DNA of 64,000 nt. Source: Aspidiotus rigidus (lineage: Eukaryota; Arthropoda; Insecta; Hemiptera; Diaspididae). The notes beneath the pieces are model-generated. The model did no database searches, was not told where the DNA came from, and worked only from the letters and a program-made list of their open reading frames with translations. The first letter of the stretch is position 1, and every line of letters begins with the position of its first letter. This document shows, piece after piece, positions 11,711-23,647 of the stretch. Location of the stretch: assembly GCA_035079385.1 (NCBI GenBank), contig JAVHKY010000024.1, positions 8,494,001 to 8,558,000 of the forward strand, written 5' to 3'. A program made the position numbers and the translations under genes.

Positions 11711-12352
11711 ATTTTCTGGCATAGCCAAATAAATGAAGATCATGTTTCATGTCTCTTATATTTTGTCAGTCATCTTGAAATATTTTAGTCTAGGCTTCTA
11801 CTAGGTCAAGTGTTCGTGAGATATTACTCGTTTACCCCCTTACCTATCTTGGCGTCGTATAAGTCTTGTATGAGAAATATTTTGAGGTATCACCTATTGT
11901 GGGTGTTGTATTGGAATGTTATGAGAAAATTCAAGTCCTCTATGCGAAATATGAGGTATCGCCTTTATGAGAATATTTTGAGGCATCGACTTTCGTGATG
12001 GTATGAAAAAATTCAAGTCGTCTATGAGAAATATTTTAAGGTAATCTTTCGTGGGGCTCACTCGCTCCGCTCGTTCGCCTGATATAAAATATTTTGGGCT
12101 TCCGCCTTTCGACCCTTTCCTTGCTGTAGATTTCGAAATTTTTCCAAGTCCCAAGGTCATTTGCACGGACGCACGCAAATTACGAAATCACCACGCGGCG
12201 CGGGGTGTACTCGCAAATTTCTGAATCACCCACGGGGTAGAGCTGTGCACGGACGCACACGCACGGTCTCTCTTGACGGGGGGGGGGGGGAGGGGGTGTA
12301 CTCACGAATTTCAAAATCTGGGTCCGGCGAGAGAAAAGACATGAAACATGTC
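11711..12352. repeat. 0.6-kb dispersed repeat, copy A
   Basis: Shares long, near-identical stretches with 28151-28741, beginning attttctggcatagcc and containing gaagatcatgtttcatgtct. The end carries aaaagacatgaaacatgtc, the inverse of the start, suggesting short terminal inverted repeats. In between is a degenerate internal repeat with words such as gagaaatattttgaggtatc and a GC-rich tract. Probably a non-autonomous transposon. Confidence 0.6.
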
Positions 12353-13138
12353 AACATGTCACCTATTTTCATTCACTACGACTAGATTTTACAGTTAAAA
12401 CAACTGGAAAAACAGATCAAATTGACAAAAAAAAAAAAAAACGGCTGTCTCAAGTTAACACTTTTTTGCTAGTCACCAAGACTATTTTCTTCTCTCAGTG
12501 TGGAGTAGAAACCGGAAGTCCCGCAGAAATGAATATCCTTGGACATTTTTCTTGCTCTTTACGGCCAATAATTGAAAAATTTTCGAAATTCAGGAACAGT
12601 TAGAAGTAATGATATCTTTGTAAAGAATAAGGGGATGGAACGTCGAGTGGTGCTACAGTGTCAAGTCTAAGGAGGGGTCGTTGAAGCCTCACGAACTAGT
12701 CCTCTACCATACTTCTAGCATACTAAAGCACGAGACGCAAATATTTAGGAGGAGTGATGCTTTTGGTTGTACTTTTCACACTAGATCCACATCATGATTT
12801 TGCAAGAAAATTACTTTTCAAAGAGTGACGAAATATTACAACCATTTAATCAGTGCCGTGTAGGAATGTTAGAATGAAAACCAACAAAGCGTAAATAAAG
12901 ACGAATTACCATAAAATTTCAAAATGAAAAAAATTGAAGGAAAGGGAACTTCATTAGGTCATTGACACGCGGTAAAGGCATCCGGTGAGATGTGGACGTA
13001 ATTAGCGCGACGAAAGTATTCTACTTATACACAAGCAGCGGTAGTAACTCATGAAGGCGTACGCACGGGTCAAAAAATGTAAGAGGGGATCGAGGTAAGG
13101 TGATAGGGAAGAAATTGCACGGGATACGCATCACTCAC

Positions 13139-13328
13139 ACAATGTTTAATCGACATTCCGTGCATGTCGTCGTACATTCAGACGTCGAAGGACTTGGCGA
13201 AGGCGCTCTGTTATTTGAAGAGCAAGCCTGTACAGCGATTACGGGTGTACGCGATCGAGATCTGCTACGACCCCCTGCTGCACAAGGCGGAGCGTGATAA
13301 CTCGGCCAACTTGCACTCGGAGGTCGTT
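13139..13328 (-). CDS. Zasp52: Zasp52 coding exon 6 (Ser/Arg/Pro linker and first LIM cysteines)
   Basis: Follows acceptor GATTTCACGCAG and ends at donor GTGAGT. The first two bases complete the Glu codon from exon 5. It encodes a low-complexity linker (GGRSRSRSRTP, RAPSPSPSTSE) and then CTECRLNI with the first two zinc cysteines of LIM1. The split Val codon at its end joins exon 7 to give RLNIVGVFVRIKD, continuous in the Zasp LIM1 pattern. It is GC-richer than its surroundings. A longer open frame on the opposite strand here is only a shadow. The call is strong because the join completes the LIM ligand spacing exactly. Confidence 0.9.
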
Positions 13329-14001
13329 CTGCGTGAAATCAAACATAATTATAATTAAAGCTATATAACGTTAATCTACCACGCCAATAATGCTATCCCT
13401 CCCGCGTCTGCCCAATATTCAAAAAGCTCGATTAAGCTAGACCTCGTACTTGGTTATTAGCGAAGGCATTTCGAGAAAGCAAAATATGACAGACCGAGTT
13501 TAAATAGCAAACAAAAACAAGAATGTGCGAATGACGTTAAATTTTATTTTCGTTTTATTTATTTAATTTTTCGGCGATGGAAAATGTGAGCGAAAGAAGA
13601 AAATATTTTTTCGGGCAGCGAAATGAAGGTTTTTATTTATTTTGCTTACTTACACGATAAGTCTTTCGCAATCGGCACAAATATTCTTTCCAGGGGTAAG
13701 CGACGATTCAGAAGATGGCGTAGAATTAGTGGTTTTCGGAGGTGATACGTGACGTAAACCTGCGACAGGAGAGCTTACCCCGTTCGTATCTGTATACGTT
13801 ATAATTATCGATTTTCAATAAATTGATTAAAAAAAAAATGCGAATAATCGAGAAGACTTTTGAATTTTGTAAAAGCTTTATGTACGCCTTATTAGTGACT
13901 ATTTGAAACGAGAAATATACCTCCCAGTTTTTTTCGTGAGGACGATATACGACACTCAACTCATAGAGCTATAGTATTAGAATGCACATGTAAGCTCTTA
14001 C
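13329..14001. other. Zasp52 intron 5
   Basis: A 0.67-kb AT-rich intron between the NFKKNEK exon and the LIM1 exons. Nothing else is recognisable in it. Confidence 0.7.
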
Positions 14002-14102
14002 CTGGTTCAGGAGTTTTTGGTTCTCTTTCGGCTTCTTGTACCATTTTGAATACTTCGCTTCCTTCCGCGTTATAATCTTTTTCGTTCTTTTTGAAATTAA
14101 CA
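14002..14102 (-). CDS. Zasp52: Zasp52 coding exon 5 (NFKKNEK conserved block)
   Basis: Encodes 33 residues beginning VNFKKNEKDYNAEGSEVFKM and ending EREPKTPEP. This lysine/glutamate-rich block directly follows the ZM motif in insect Zasp52 and is highly conserved. The acceptor is TTCTTTTCAG and the donor is GTAAGA. It opens by completing the Gly codon left by exon 4 and leaves one base for exon 6. Both phases close. Confidence 0.93.
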
Positions 14103-14737
14103 CTGAAAAGAATGACAATAATTTTGTAAATTAGATCAAGGGAAATAACTTGAGAGGTTGATTATTCAGGTGATGGAGCAAGGAACTCGTTCACGGAGAT
14201 GATCACAAACAATATTGACGAAAGTTCTCAATTTGAAGAGTAATTGGGAAACGGGATTCCGTTTTGGAGTTTGAACGAATTTTGACCTTGGAAAAATGGG
14301 CTTGGAAGATATTCGAAATAGCAGTGGAAAAAGAAGATGAAGAAAAGAATGAAGAGGAAGAGTGAAAAAGAGGCCTCCTACTTGAATCGCGAAGTCCTTG
14401 ATGGGGTTCTTTCAGACCTACCTCCTTCCGTCGACATTTAAATTCAATTTTTCAAAGTTTTCTTCGAGGTAAAGCTCAGTAGCCATCCACTTTCCAACCC
14501 ATTTTTTTTTATTCTACTTCAAGAGCGTCTAAATTATAATTTATTGACTGACTTCAAACACGGTGCTAATTCTGACCACGGACTGTTATTTCGGAGTAAT
14601 TGTTTTCACCATTATCCTTTTTTCTGCATCCTTTTATATTTTTTTCCTCATTTGTTCTTGTTTTTGCTACTTTGTTTTGTTTTTGTTAGTATTTCTTTTT
14701 TTTTGTAACTGCGGTTGGATGTATTAAAAAAAAGGAA

Positions 14738-15145
14738 TTAACCAAGGGGAATGGGAGAAAAAATATGAATTACTCGTAAAGGTTCATGTTGACGATGAGT
14801 AACTAAATAGGATTGAAGCGGCAGAAGGGGTAAATTACGTGGGCTGTGAGCATTTAAAGAGATGGCGAGATTTGAGTGTTGGATTATTCTGGCCAGAAAG
14901 TAACTAGCAGTGAGTGAATGAGCGCGGTAACGGAGAGGAGGAACACCTGCCTGAGAGCATAGGCTGAGTGAAGGGCTGGTACGTAGTGCACCAAGGCCCA
15001 TTCGAAGCCCGGAAGATTGAATGAAGTTTATGATTGTTCTGTTGGAGTGGGTGTAAATTGGAAACCCGTGATCAAGTTGGTACTGGACTAGACTATTTGT
15101 TCTCAAGATTTTTGTGAGGGCGCAAAATAATTTCTCTGAGGTCAA
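14738..15145 (-). pseudogene. Non-LTR retrotransposon RT C-terminal fragment
   Basis: An open frame of 135 codons whose translation carries the conserved region after the RT palm of I/Jockey-type LINEs: YQLDHGFPIYTHSNR, SSGLRMGLGALRTSPSLSL and GVPPLRYRAHSL. The pattern LDxGxPIY, then LRxxxGAxRTSP, then PPLxxR is typical. RT motifs A-C, the endonuclease and RNase H are all absent, so the copy is truncated at both ends. It is unusually free of stops for a fragment. Confidence 0.8.
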
Positions 15146-16415
15146 AAAACTCTAGAAAACTTGAAGCAACTTCGATTGTGTATGGGAATTATTATGAAAA
15201 CTACATATTAAAAATATTTTTGTAAAACAAATCATCTCCGGGTTCATTTTATTATGGAAGAAATCATCTGCCAGATATTGTTAAAATACAACATAAGTAA
15301 TTAAATCGAAGGCTGTTTTAAAAGAAAATAATAATGATAATAATAAAACAACGTTAATTTTTTCTCTTTTTTTATTATAAGAAAAGAAAATCGTAAAACT
15401 GAAATCAGTTCGCGAAGGAAGAAAAACGTATTCTAAATCTAACTGCTGTTGATGCTCTGTAAGCGATGAAAAATATCTGGCGAAAAAATTGAGTTTTCTA
15501 TTTTTAATCTGATTCGTCTATACAGTATCCGCTGATATTAATTTGATGAGCTATATTTTACTCGTTTTATCTGGGTCTTTTCATTATCTACTCCATTCTT
15601 CATCACATTCAATCCGCTCGAGAAGTTTTTCAGTTGTATGGTCTTCAAGTTAAACTACTCTTCTGGACGTCGACGTCCTCGTTTCAATTAATTTTTTATA
15701 CGCGTGGACCCTTTAAGACTTTTTTTTTTTCTTTATATATTTTCATCTTATTCACTCGCCGCTCATCGCTCGTATTTTTTGTGATATTCAACCCTTCGTA
15801 CATTTGAAATCTGTACCGTTTCCAACTTCCTTTCGCTCGGTCATTGATTCGTATTCTCAAAATGAGAGAAAATGTATAATATGTATAAGTCACCGGTCAG
15901 AGAGGACTTAAAATAAGAGCTTAGAATAAATTTAGAAGAGCATCACCAAATTTCAAGGCATACATAACAAATTTTAATACAATACTTTTTCCAACAAAGT
16001 ATTCTTAAAACTACGAACTTGGCTGCTTTTTTAGTTAATACGAAACTTTTTACGTACTCGTGGGCACTAACAAAAAAGTGTAACTACTCCTCAGTGTGAT
16101 TTGAATCAGACATTGTCGACCTTCAAGACGTCACGAGCTTTTTTAGAATAATTATTCTATAATTTGTCACGGATCTCTACACCTTTGGAAAAAATTATCT
16201 GTGCACACTCACCTTTCGCGGAAACTTGAAACAGGCTCGCGGTCTACCAGTTAAAAAGCACTAATCTGAATCACTACTGACATGAAATGATATATCCTGG
16301 TCGGTAGAATGTACGTATGCGCCAATTATTCCAAAATGTTGCATTACGTTAATATCTAGTTCGTCCATTGCAAAATTTTCATGCGTAAATTCTTATTAAT
16401 AAGTTAAAAAGAGGC

Positions 16416-16579
16416 CAGGGGTGTCGTGTGGCCATTTTCATGAAAATAATTCTTCGTAATCGTTTTAAGAGGGGGGGGGGCTATATAATTTTTTTATTTT
16501 TTTTCCTTCTTTTTCAGCTATAAGAAATTAAAGTTTAAGGGGGGCTTCTTCATTGGACCAGGGGATCACGGCACCCCTG
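16416..16579. mobile_element. Short hAT-like MITE (CAGGGGTG ends)
   Basis: Starts CAGGGGTGTCGTG and ends CACGGCACCCCTG, which are 13-bp inverted repeats with one mismatch, 164 bp in total. CAGGGGTG-type ends are typical of hAT elements. Poly-G and poly-T runs fill the interior. The flanks do not give a clear 8-bp duplication. Confidence 0.5.
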
Positions 16580-16954
16580 GCTCAGAGCCATAGCAGACAA
16601 CCTATCCCACTCACAGAGGCATTGTGGATATGAGAAGGGGCTCTTACATCCCCCACCAAGAAATGAATAACGGAAAGTTCCTTGGTATCTATTGTGTGGT
16701 TTTTGATTTCTTCGCAGTAATGGATCCTGGGAAAAATTAGGAGGCAGAAGTTTGGATTTTTCTAATGAACTTGACCTCGAGGAAGAATTCCTGTATCGAA
16801 ATACAAACAATCAGTTCCCAGCCTTACCATCTATTGGTTCGGAGAGAAGAACAAAAATACCAGTAAAAGGATACTAACCGGCATTGAAAGATTTTAGGAG
16901 GTACCTTTCGGAGATGTAAATGAATCTACAGACGTTTAAAACGTACGCACTTAC

Positions 16955-17100
16955 CCTAATACGCCACCAGCAAGAACTTCAGCTTGAGCAGATAATGTTT
17001 CAGCGATGGACTCGTCACTATAAATACCAACAGGCGAATTGTATTGATTATTGACGATAGCTTTCACAGGGCCATTTCCATTTTCTGTAGCACCATTCAT
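16955..17100 (-). CDS. Zasp52: Zasp52 coding exon 4 (ZM motif)
   Basis: Contains the ZASP-like (ZM) motif, about residues 163-188 of the rebuilt protein (NNQYNSPVGIYSDESIAETL), followed by SAQAEVLAGGVL. In this family the ZM motif helps contact alpha-actinin at the Z-disc. The exon follows a TTAG acceptor, opens with ATGAATGG and ends at donor GTAAGTG, leaving GG to be completed by exon 5. An isoform could begin at the Met at the exon start, but splicing from exon 3 in phase 0 also works. Confidence 0.92.
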
Positions 17101-17186
17101 CTAATGTACACGACATATTTTAATTTTCGAACAGCACATACTAATACATTATATAGATTTTATAGTCGTAAGAACACAATACCGAC

Positions 17187-17370
17187 ATGAGGAGAAAACG
17201 GTTTCATAGACGAGTTAAATCCATGTGGCGCTCTCGGTGATGACGCTCGGTTATTCGGAGCTGCCAATGAGGTTTTGGTTACTGGTGTCGGTGACATCGG
17301 GCTGAAGGGATTTGGCGAAGGTATAGAACCGACTGGAGTAACTGACGGTTTCCACGTCCCTAATCCACCT
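17187..17370 (-). CDS. Zasp52: Zasp52 coding exon 3 (post-PDZ linker)
   Basis: Begins by completing the Arg codon of exon 2 to give TVQRGGLGTWKPSVTPVG, the exact transition from PDZ domain to linker seen in insect Zasp52. It continues with a Ser/Pro-rich stretch (SIPSPNPFSPMSPTPV, then ASSPRAPHGFNSS). The acceptor CCTTCTAG is good. The phase-0 end requires a weak donor (GTCGGT); the better-looking GTATTG four bases later would break frame with exon 4. The 3' boundary is therefore less certain than the rest. Confidence 0.85.
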
Positions 17371-18271
17371 CTAGAAGGAAGAAGAAAAAAAAATACAGAA
17401 TTAACTTTTTTGAGAAAAAAATAATAATCATATCTCATGCCTCGATAGTCAAGAAGTTTGTTTGCATAGCGTTGTAACATAGCTGACAAAGACAAGGAAC
17501 ATGTGTAACTAGTCTTGGATATACTCGTATATCGTGACAAAATAACACAAAGGGCTCCACTAATGCTCATCTAGATTCTTAATAATAGCATGAATTGATA
17601 CTTGCCCCATCTGTCACATCATCAGGGTAGTCCCTATGTACATCAAGGTCAATTAGAGGGAGAACCTAATTTTTCCTTTCGCACTGCCGTAATATGCATA
17701 GGTTGGTAAGTTAGGTTAATGGTTGGAAGGGGGCATCCGTATGCTTGTAAAGCATCCTTGCGGACCTGATTCCAGGAATTAGGGTGCGGGTTCAGCAAAG
17801 ACATAAAGCATGTCAAGCCTCAAAATATCAGGGCCAATTACTAATTATGTGTGAACCATAAAATAGTCTTAGGAAATTGCGTCCTCATACTTTATTCTGT
17901 CTTCAATATAGAGTACACGTCAATCCTGAACTCTTTACGATTATCGTACTCCCCATTCGAGAATGGAGGACTCGAAATAGTTCGAGGTAAATGTGTCCAC
18001 TTGGATGATAGCGCGTCTGCTACGTCATCACTTCATTGTCTGAGAGACTCGTTTGCCTCAGTCAAGAGTAGTAATCAAAATAATCTGGAGTGTTGTATCC
18101 TCCCTGCTATTGACGCAACTACCACGAGAAATCTAAAGCTATCGCGTCTTCAACATAGAGAACGCGTTAGCCTAAAACTATCTTGAGAAATCGCGTCTTC
18201 TGGGCAGTAGACGAATGAGCTCAAAGTAATTTACAACTGCGTGGATCCAGACCTTTATCATGTAGTAACTG

Positions 18272-18484
18272 CTGATGAGAAGTACGTCGAAACATAGGAG
18301 ACGATTTTCATATGTTGACTTGGCATTCCCCCCCCCTAAGTGCATCAATGGGCGTGGTACACTTCATCCTATGACCCCACTGCGCGAGTTGTCGAAATGT
18401 ATTCATTCAGAGTGATGAGAACTCAGTCGACTGAAATTTGATCTCTAATGCCTTGAACCGCTGATGACGACTTTTAGGCGAAAA
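18272..18484 (+). other. Cluster of hammerhead-core-like words
   Basis: CTGATGA at 18272 followed by GAAA at 18289; GTGATGAGAAC near 18412 followed by a CAGTCGACTG palindrome and AAAT; CTGATGA at 18461 followed by GAAAA at 18480. The intervening stems are weak. They may be relics of PLE ends or chance. Confidence 0.2.
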
Positions 18485-19389
18485 TCTACGGCCTATGTTC
18501 CGATGTTACTATATTATGGATTCCCATATCTCTTCGTTGATCACGTGGTATAGTCAAATACAGGTGAATGGTACACAGAAAAAGGGTGAATGTCCAAACA
18601 AAACGATCTGAAGAAAGGGTTCTTTCTCACTGCTGCAAAAAATCCAGTTTTTTTGGACACTTACGCTTTTCTCCCTGCACCCTTCAGGTGGGAATGTGCC
18701 TTGGTGCAAGCGCCTTTTAGAATATGCTCTGAATGAGTTGGACCTACAGAAATAAATAAGAAGTTTCTTCCAAGATTGACGAGCTCCAATAACTCCTGGT
18801 ATTTGCTGACTAACTGGAAGAATTCTAGTCACCTCTATCGATTACGTGATTAAGGAAGCAGGATGGCTGGAAGTGTAAGTACATACTGGAGATTTGAAAT
18901 AAATTTTGCAATCTTACCCTCTCTTATACCCAACTTTGCACACCTTTGAAAACTTTTTTTACTATCTCATTCTGCTTTAGCGGGTATCCTATTGCTTCTT
19001 CAGTACAACCTCGACATTTTTTATGAGGAATTTAATGGCAGTAAAAAAATTAGCTTGACCAGAAGTGTACGAAATATCATCTCTGCAACTCCAGAGCTGG
19101 ACCTCAGAACAGAAGCTGATAGCTTCTTGTCTTAGTGATATCTTCATTTCATTACGACCCCAGTTGTGTGACGTGACCGATGATCAAAAAACTTTCTGGC
19201 GGAGCCACAGGCGTGGATTTACGGGGGGGGGGGATAAGGGGATATATCACCTCCCAAAACCTCCAAAAAAGACAGAAATTGTCTAATTTGACTATATTTT
19301 CCGAGCGAAGCAAGGAAAAAAGATTTGAACGATGGAATATCCCCCCCCCAAAATGTACCCGTAAATCCGCGCCTGGAGCCAAATAAATA

Positions 19390-19960
19390 AAGAAATTTCG
19401 ACTCTCGAGCCGTATATGATAGGAGAGGGACTTAGAAAAATTTTGACTCTCGAGCCATATATGATAGGAGGGGGACTTGGAAAAATTTCAACTCTCGAGC
19501 AATATATGATAGGAGGGGGACTTGGAAAAATTTATTTAGACTCTCAAACTTTATTATACTAGGCTTAGAGTAGGTCTAGGCCTTCTTTATACTAGCTTTA
19601 TCTAGGTCTAGGCTTCCTTGAATTTTCAATACCACATCCCATTTGACTCATAAAACAGGTTCCCTGCGTTCCTCGTTTAACTTCGTTAAGGAAGCCGTCG
19701 TTTTTCCAAGTCCCAGAGTCGACATTTTTCCAAGTTCCCCTCTCATCATATGTAGCTCGAGGGTCGAAATTTTTCCAAGTCCCCCTCCTATCATATATGG
19801 CTCGAGAGTCGAAATTTTTCCAAGTATTTTGCTGGACGGTGCAGGGCGAATTTCTCAAAAAGCCCCCCATAAAACAGGTTCCCTGTTAAAAATTTTCCTC
19901 GAAAATTTTCTAAGTCCATTATCGGGGGGAGGGGGGTGGTACTCGCAATTTCTCAATAGT
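19390..19960. repeat. Large cluster of 45-bp dispersed unit, both orientations
   Basis: From 19390 to 19535 three direct copies carry tatatgataggag and gggacttggaaaaa. From 19715 to 19830 further copies occur in reverse complement (ttttccaagtccccctcc). The inverted copies lie next to blocks reading aaaacaggttccctgcgttc and cctcgtttaacttcgtt, which recur at 10880-10930 and 23900-23940. So the unit is part of a larger composite repeat. Confidence 0.65.
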
Positions 19961-21097
19961 GTATGGGATCTCAGAAAAGACATGAAACATGTCAAAAGGG
20001 TTCGATCTCATCGATGCGTCCAGATCGTCTTTTTTGGACACTCATCCTTTTTCTCCTGTGCCCTTCAGGTAGGTCTTATTTGTATCTGCCTATTACAGCC
20101 TCAGTGTGCTATATGCTGTGCCTGGGAAACGAACTCGAGTTCGAGGGTCCCTCGAAATAGTCTAGAATACTATATGCTAAGCCTAGTGGGCTACAACCTA
20201 GTATTCGTACAGCTTAGCATAGGTTTGGCCTAGTACAAGGCCAATAGTTTAGTATACCGTATTTTACGCCTTGTCTAGGCCTAATATAGCCAACTATACT
20301 GTATGTTAGGCCTGGGTAATTCGGACCCACGGATTCCTGGATCAGGTCGAGGTTCCTCTAAGTAGGCTAGCATACTGTATACTAAGCCTAGTTCAAGCCC
20401 AGCATGTTCAGTACAAAGCATAAACTGATTGGGGAACCTGACTCGGATTCGCAGATTTCTGGATCATGTCGAGGGTTCGAGGGTAAGTCCATCAAGGAGG
20501 GTGACTCGGACTCACGGGTTTCCTATGGAGAGGTGGTACTGGCAAAGAAATTAAAAATATCAACAAAATCTATTTGATTGTATGTAATGTATGATTGGAT
20601 CGGTTTTATTAAAAGTGATCACACTTCTGAGAAAAAATTCGATTTGCCGCAACTACGTAAATCAAGAATGTTGGTCTACGCGATCTACGCACCGTTTTTA
20701 TGATGTTTTATCAACAAAGCTTACGACTGATTGACCCAAACAACACGCCGAAGTCATATTGCATTTATTACGTATGAGGTATGTAAAGGAGAACCGTTCT
20801 GTAACTTTTATGAGCTAATAATCGGTCATGACATTGAAGTCGGATGTGGCAATGCGTTTATTTCGCGCACATTAAATATACAAGAGACAAAAAACATAAA
20901 CAAACGTCGATCGTATAATGGTTTTATTACACATTATACGTGTATTTAGTTCAGTGTATTTGTAGGTTAGAAAACGAACGCAGAAGGCTTTCTGATGTGT
21001 ATGTCGAATGCACATAGTGTAAATAAAGCGTCAACCTTCTCGACAGACAAATTAGCATCGCGATGCCCTAATATAAGGAAGAGTGGCATATACTAAC

Positions 21098-21249
21098 CGT
21101 TGGACGGTGATTTCAAATAAGTTTCCCGCTCCAATGATGATATCTTGAGCGTCTTTATGTTTTTCGTTGGAGACGTCTTTATTGTTGACACGTAACACGG
21201 CGTCTCCCACCTGTAGTCCTGCTCTTTCGGCCAAACTTCCAACGTTTAC
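21098..21249 (-). CDS. Zasp52: Zasp52 coding exon 2 (C-terminal PDZ domain)
   Basis: Encodes the second part of the N-terminal PDZ domain: VNVGSLAERAGLQVGDAVLR, then VNNKDVSNEKHKDAQDIIIG and NLFEITVQ. In ALP/Enigma/Zasp proteins this domain binds alpha-actinin. The acceptor is GTACGCAG and the donor GTTAGT. It joins exon 1 in phase 0 to give PLLIQKVNVGSL, matching the family. The PDZ domain is thus divided between two exons 26 kb apart. Confidence 0.96.
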
Positions 21250-23647
21250 CTGCGTACACGAGAAGACCGATTAGATATAATTATGTAGATACTGTAATAA
21301 GCTCAGTCAGCCAATTTTCTCCGACATAATATGCTTCTTGGATCATTTACTTTTACCTTTTTCTCTTCTCGTTTACCGGTACACTATGTACATATAGGCT
21401 CTGATGGGACCTCAGGGGTGATTAATTATTGTCTGTATCAGTCTCGTATAGCGCGACAATTTATTGCCTACACTTTGAAACGCTTCGGGAAGATTAAAAT
21501 GGGCCACGTGCGCCGTCTGACGCTTCGACTGCGAACGGATAAGCGATTTTAGGCCGGGCAATAAAATTTTCTCACCGCTTTGAAGAACGATTATTATAAT
21601 GTTCGAATAGTCGCTATATCGTAACTTCGAAGACTTAATCGTATCGTAAATACCGTGTAGTAAATAATGAAGATGATGTGCTAAATTTAATCTTTAAATT
21701 TAGGTTATACCGCTAATAGTTTTAAATGCCAGCAGCGTCTGCCAAATTTCTTTCCTTACATCGAATGTATGTACCCTTGACAATTCAAGACGTCCGCGTC
21801 TCAACGTTCGTAATCATTCTGCACGAAGCGGGAAGAGCGAGCGTGCGGGGGTACATACGCGCATTGCGATTTACCTCCCACCCTCTCCCCTCATACACAC
21901 ACATGATTACGTCGATTAAATCGGGAAGATTAAAAAGAATGAAATGCATTTTCTAGTTGTTGTTATTCTCGTATGACTCCTACGAGTAATCCCTGGCTTA
22001 TAAATGCGCTCTCATCAGTTGCATCTATGTTACTTCAACACTCTAATTTTTCTCCTCCTCTCTCCTTCTTTTTTCATTGAAGAATACCGCGACTGAGGGT
22101 TAAATTAAACATTAGATTATTGTTACAGAAACGCTGGTGACTTTTTAGCTCTTATGTGGTGCTTACAAGTTCGACCCTCCTCTCCCGTCTCGAGATAGAG
22201 GCACCTAGGACTAACGCTAAGCGACAAAAACCTCATCCGTTTCCCCATACGTAAACGTGTAAACATCGCGAATTAATCGTCGAAGCTCGAAAATATTATG
22301 GATTTTTGCCACGCGATCGATTTCGGGATTATTTATTAACGATTCGGATGTTCTCGTAATTTGCACACGCATCATAGTACATTAACTGTACGAAGTACAA
22401 ACGTGTAATTAATTACCGCTTTTTTGCCACAGTCAGTATGTACCGGACTGTGTTGTACAGCTGTGTGCGTTAATGAACGCGAAAGCGTCGTAACTTGCCA
22501 GCATTTTTAATGTTATTTACTTTGAAACTTTGTACACAGTTCTGTACTCGCCATTATAGAAACGGTAGAGACCCGCGTTTTGTGTGTACTTATGAATTAC
22601 GAGCTATTTTCAACGACAATAGATCGCCTCGATACGACAGCGAAGATCATTTCTAGAGGTTAAATAATTTTCCGATTATGCACTTCTTATTTTAGTCGAA
22701 ATGTGAAAAATCTTACGAAGTTAGCACCTGCATAATAGGCGTAGTTTTTGCATTTTTAGGAGTCATTAACCTCAGGCTATCATCGTACTCTTCTAGAAAC
22801 AGTAGGTCAATTGAAATCTTAAAGATACTAGGTCGGGTATCAGTCCCGGATCCAGAGGAAGGTCAGAGGGTTGTGACAACCATGATAGAACTCAGTTAGG
22901 CTTACTCTATACAGGAGCATGATGTGTTGTGCTAGAAATCAATGACCTGTTAGTGCTACTGAATAATTCAAATGCGGAATTTGAGATGCTATAGTTGAGA
23001 AAAGTTGAAACGGATATCCTGTAATGGAAATTATTTACAAAAAACACGCAGTCGCGTGAGTAATACACGAGTTTTCCTCTCACAATGCAAAACTTATTGA
23101 AAGAGTCGCCCTTTTTTTTCAGATTAAACACCAATGACCTGTCAATCAAGCCAAATATTTGTAGAATGAACAATAAAACTCAGTTTATAAAGTCCATCTC
23201 TATGACGTCACATCAACTGATAACAGAGTAAAAATACCCATAATCCAATAGGGAAACTTGAATTTCATTTTAATTTAGCCTAGGAGTCATCTAAAACTTA
23301 CGAAACGTCTCCAGAAAATTCACTTCGCCTCCCTCTGTCCACCTTGCTAGGGGTTATAACAGTTGTTTCTGCGGCCTTTGCAAATTTATATTTCGATTGC
23401 TTCACTGAATATTAACAGGGAACTTGTTTTATGAGGGGTTATTTGAGAAATTTACCGTGTGCCGTCCGCCGTTTGCGTTGGGTAAAAACTTGGAAAAATT
23501 TTGACTCCTATTGTATATAGCTTGGAGTATGAAATTTTTTCAAGTCTCCCTTCTATCATAATATAGCTCCAGAGTCAAAATTCTTCTAGGTCCCCCTCCT
23601 ATCATATATAGCTCGGAGGTTGAAATTTTTCCAAGTCTTCCTCCTGT

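Larger units (their letters stand above)
5889..13138. other. Zasp52 intron 6
   Basis: A 7.2-kb intron that splits LIM1. It holds a Penelope-like element (7690-9730), a small inverted-repeat element (11222-11414), one of two related 0.6-kb repeats (11711-12352), poly-C/G tracts (6640s, 12280s) and a cluster of the 45-bp dispersed unit (7030-7160). The remainder is AT-rich with no recognisable exon. Confidence 0.65.
14103..16954. other. Zasp52 intron 4
   Basis: A 2.9-kb intron holding a truncated LINE RT fragment (14738-15145, minus strand) and a small hAT-like element (16416-16579). The remainder is AT-rich with poly-T and poly-G tracts. Confidence 0.65.
17371..21097. other. Zasp52 intron 2
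   Basis: A 3.7-kb intron. It contains three hammerhead-like CTGATGA/GAAA words (18272-18484), a large cluster of the 45-bp dispersed unit in both orientations (19390-19960), and a stretch rich in actaggccta/gtatact words (19550-20420). No host exon is recognised. Confidence 0.6.

Noticed and set aside
13164..13358. Plus-strand frame of 64 codons, GC-rich and protein-like
   Set aside because: It is the antisense shadow of Zasp52 exon 6 on the minus strand, where the splice sites and LIM cysteines fit.
17851..18186. Plus-strand frame of 111 codons
   Set aside because: Contains internally repeated DNA words (cgtcttcaacatagagaa type) and no protein pattern; more likely a repeat.
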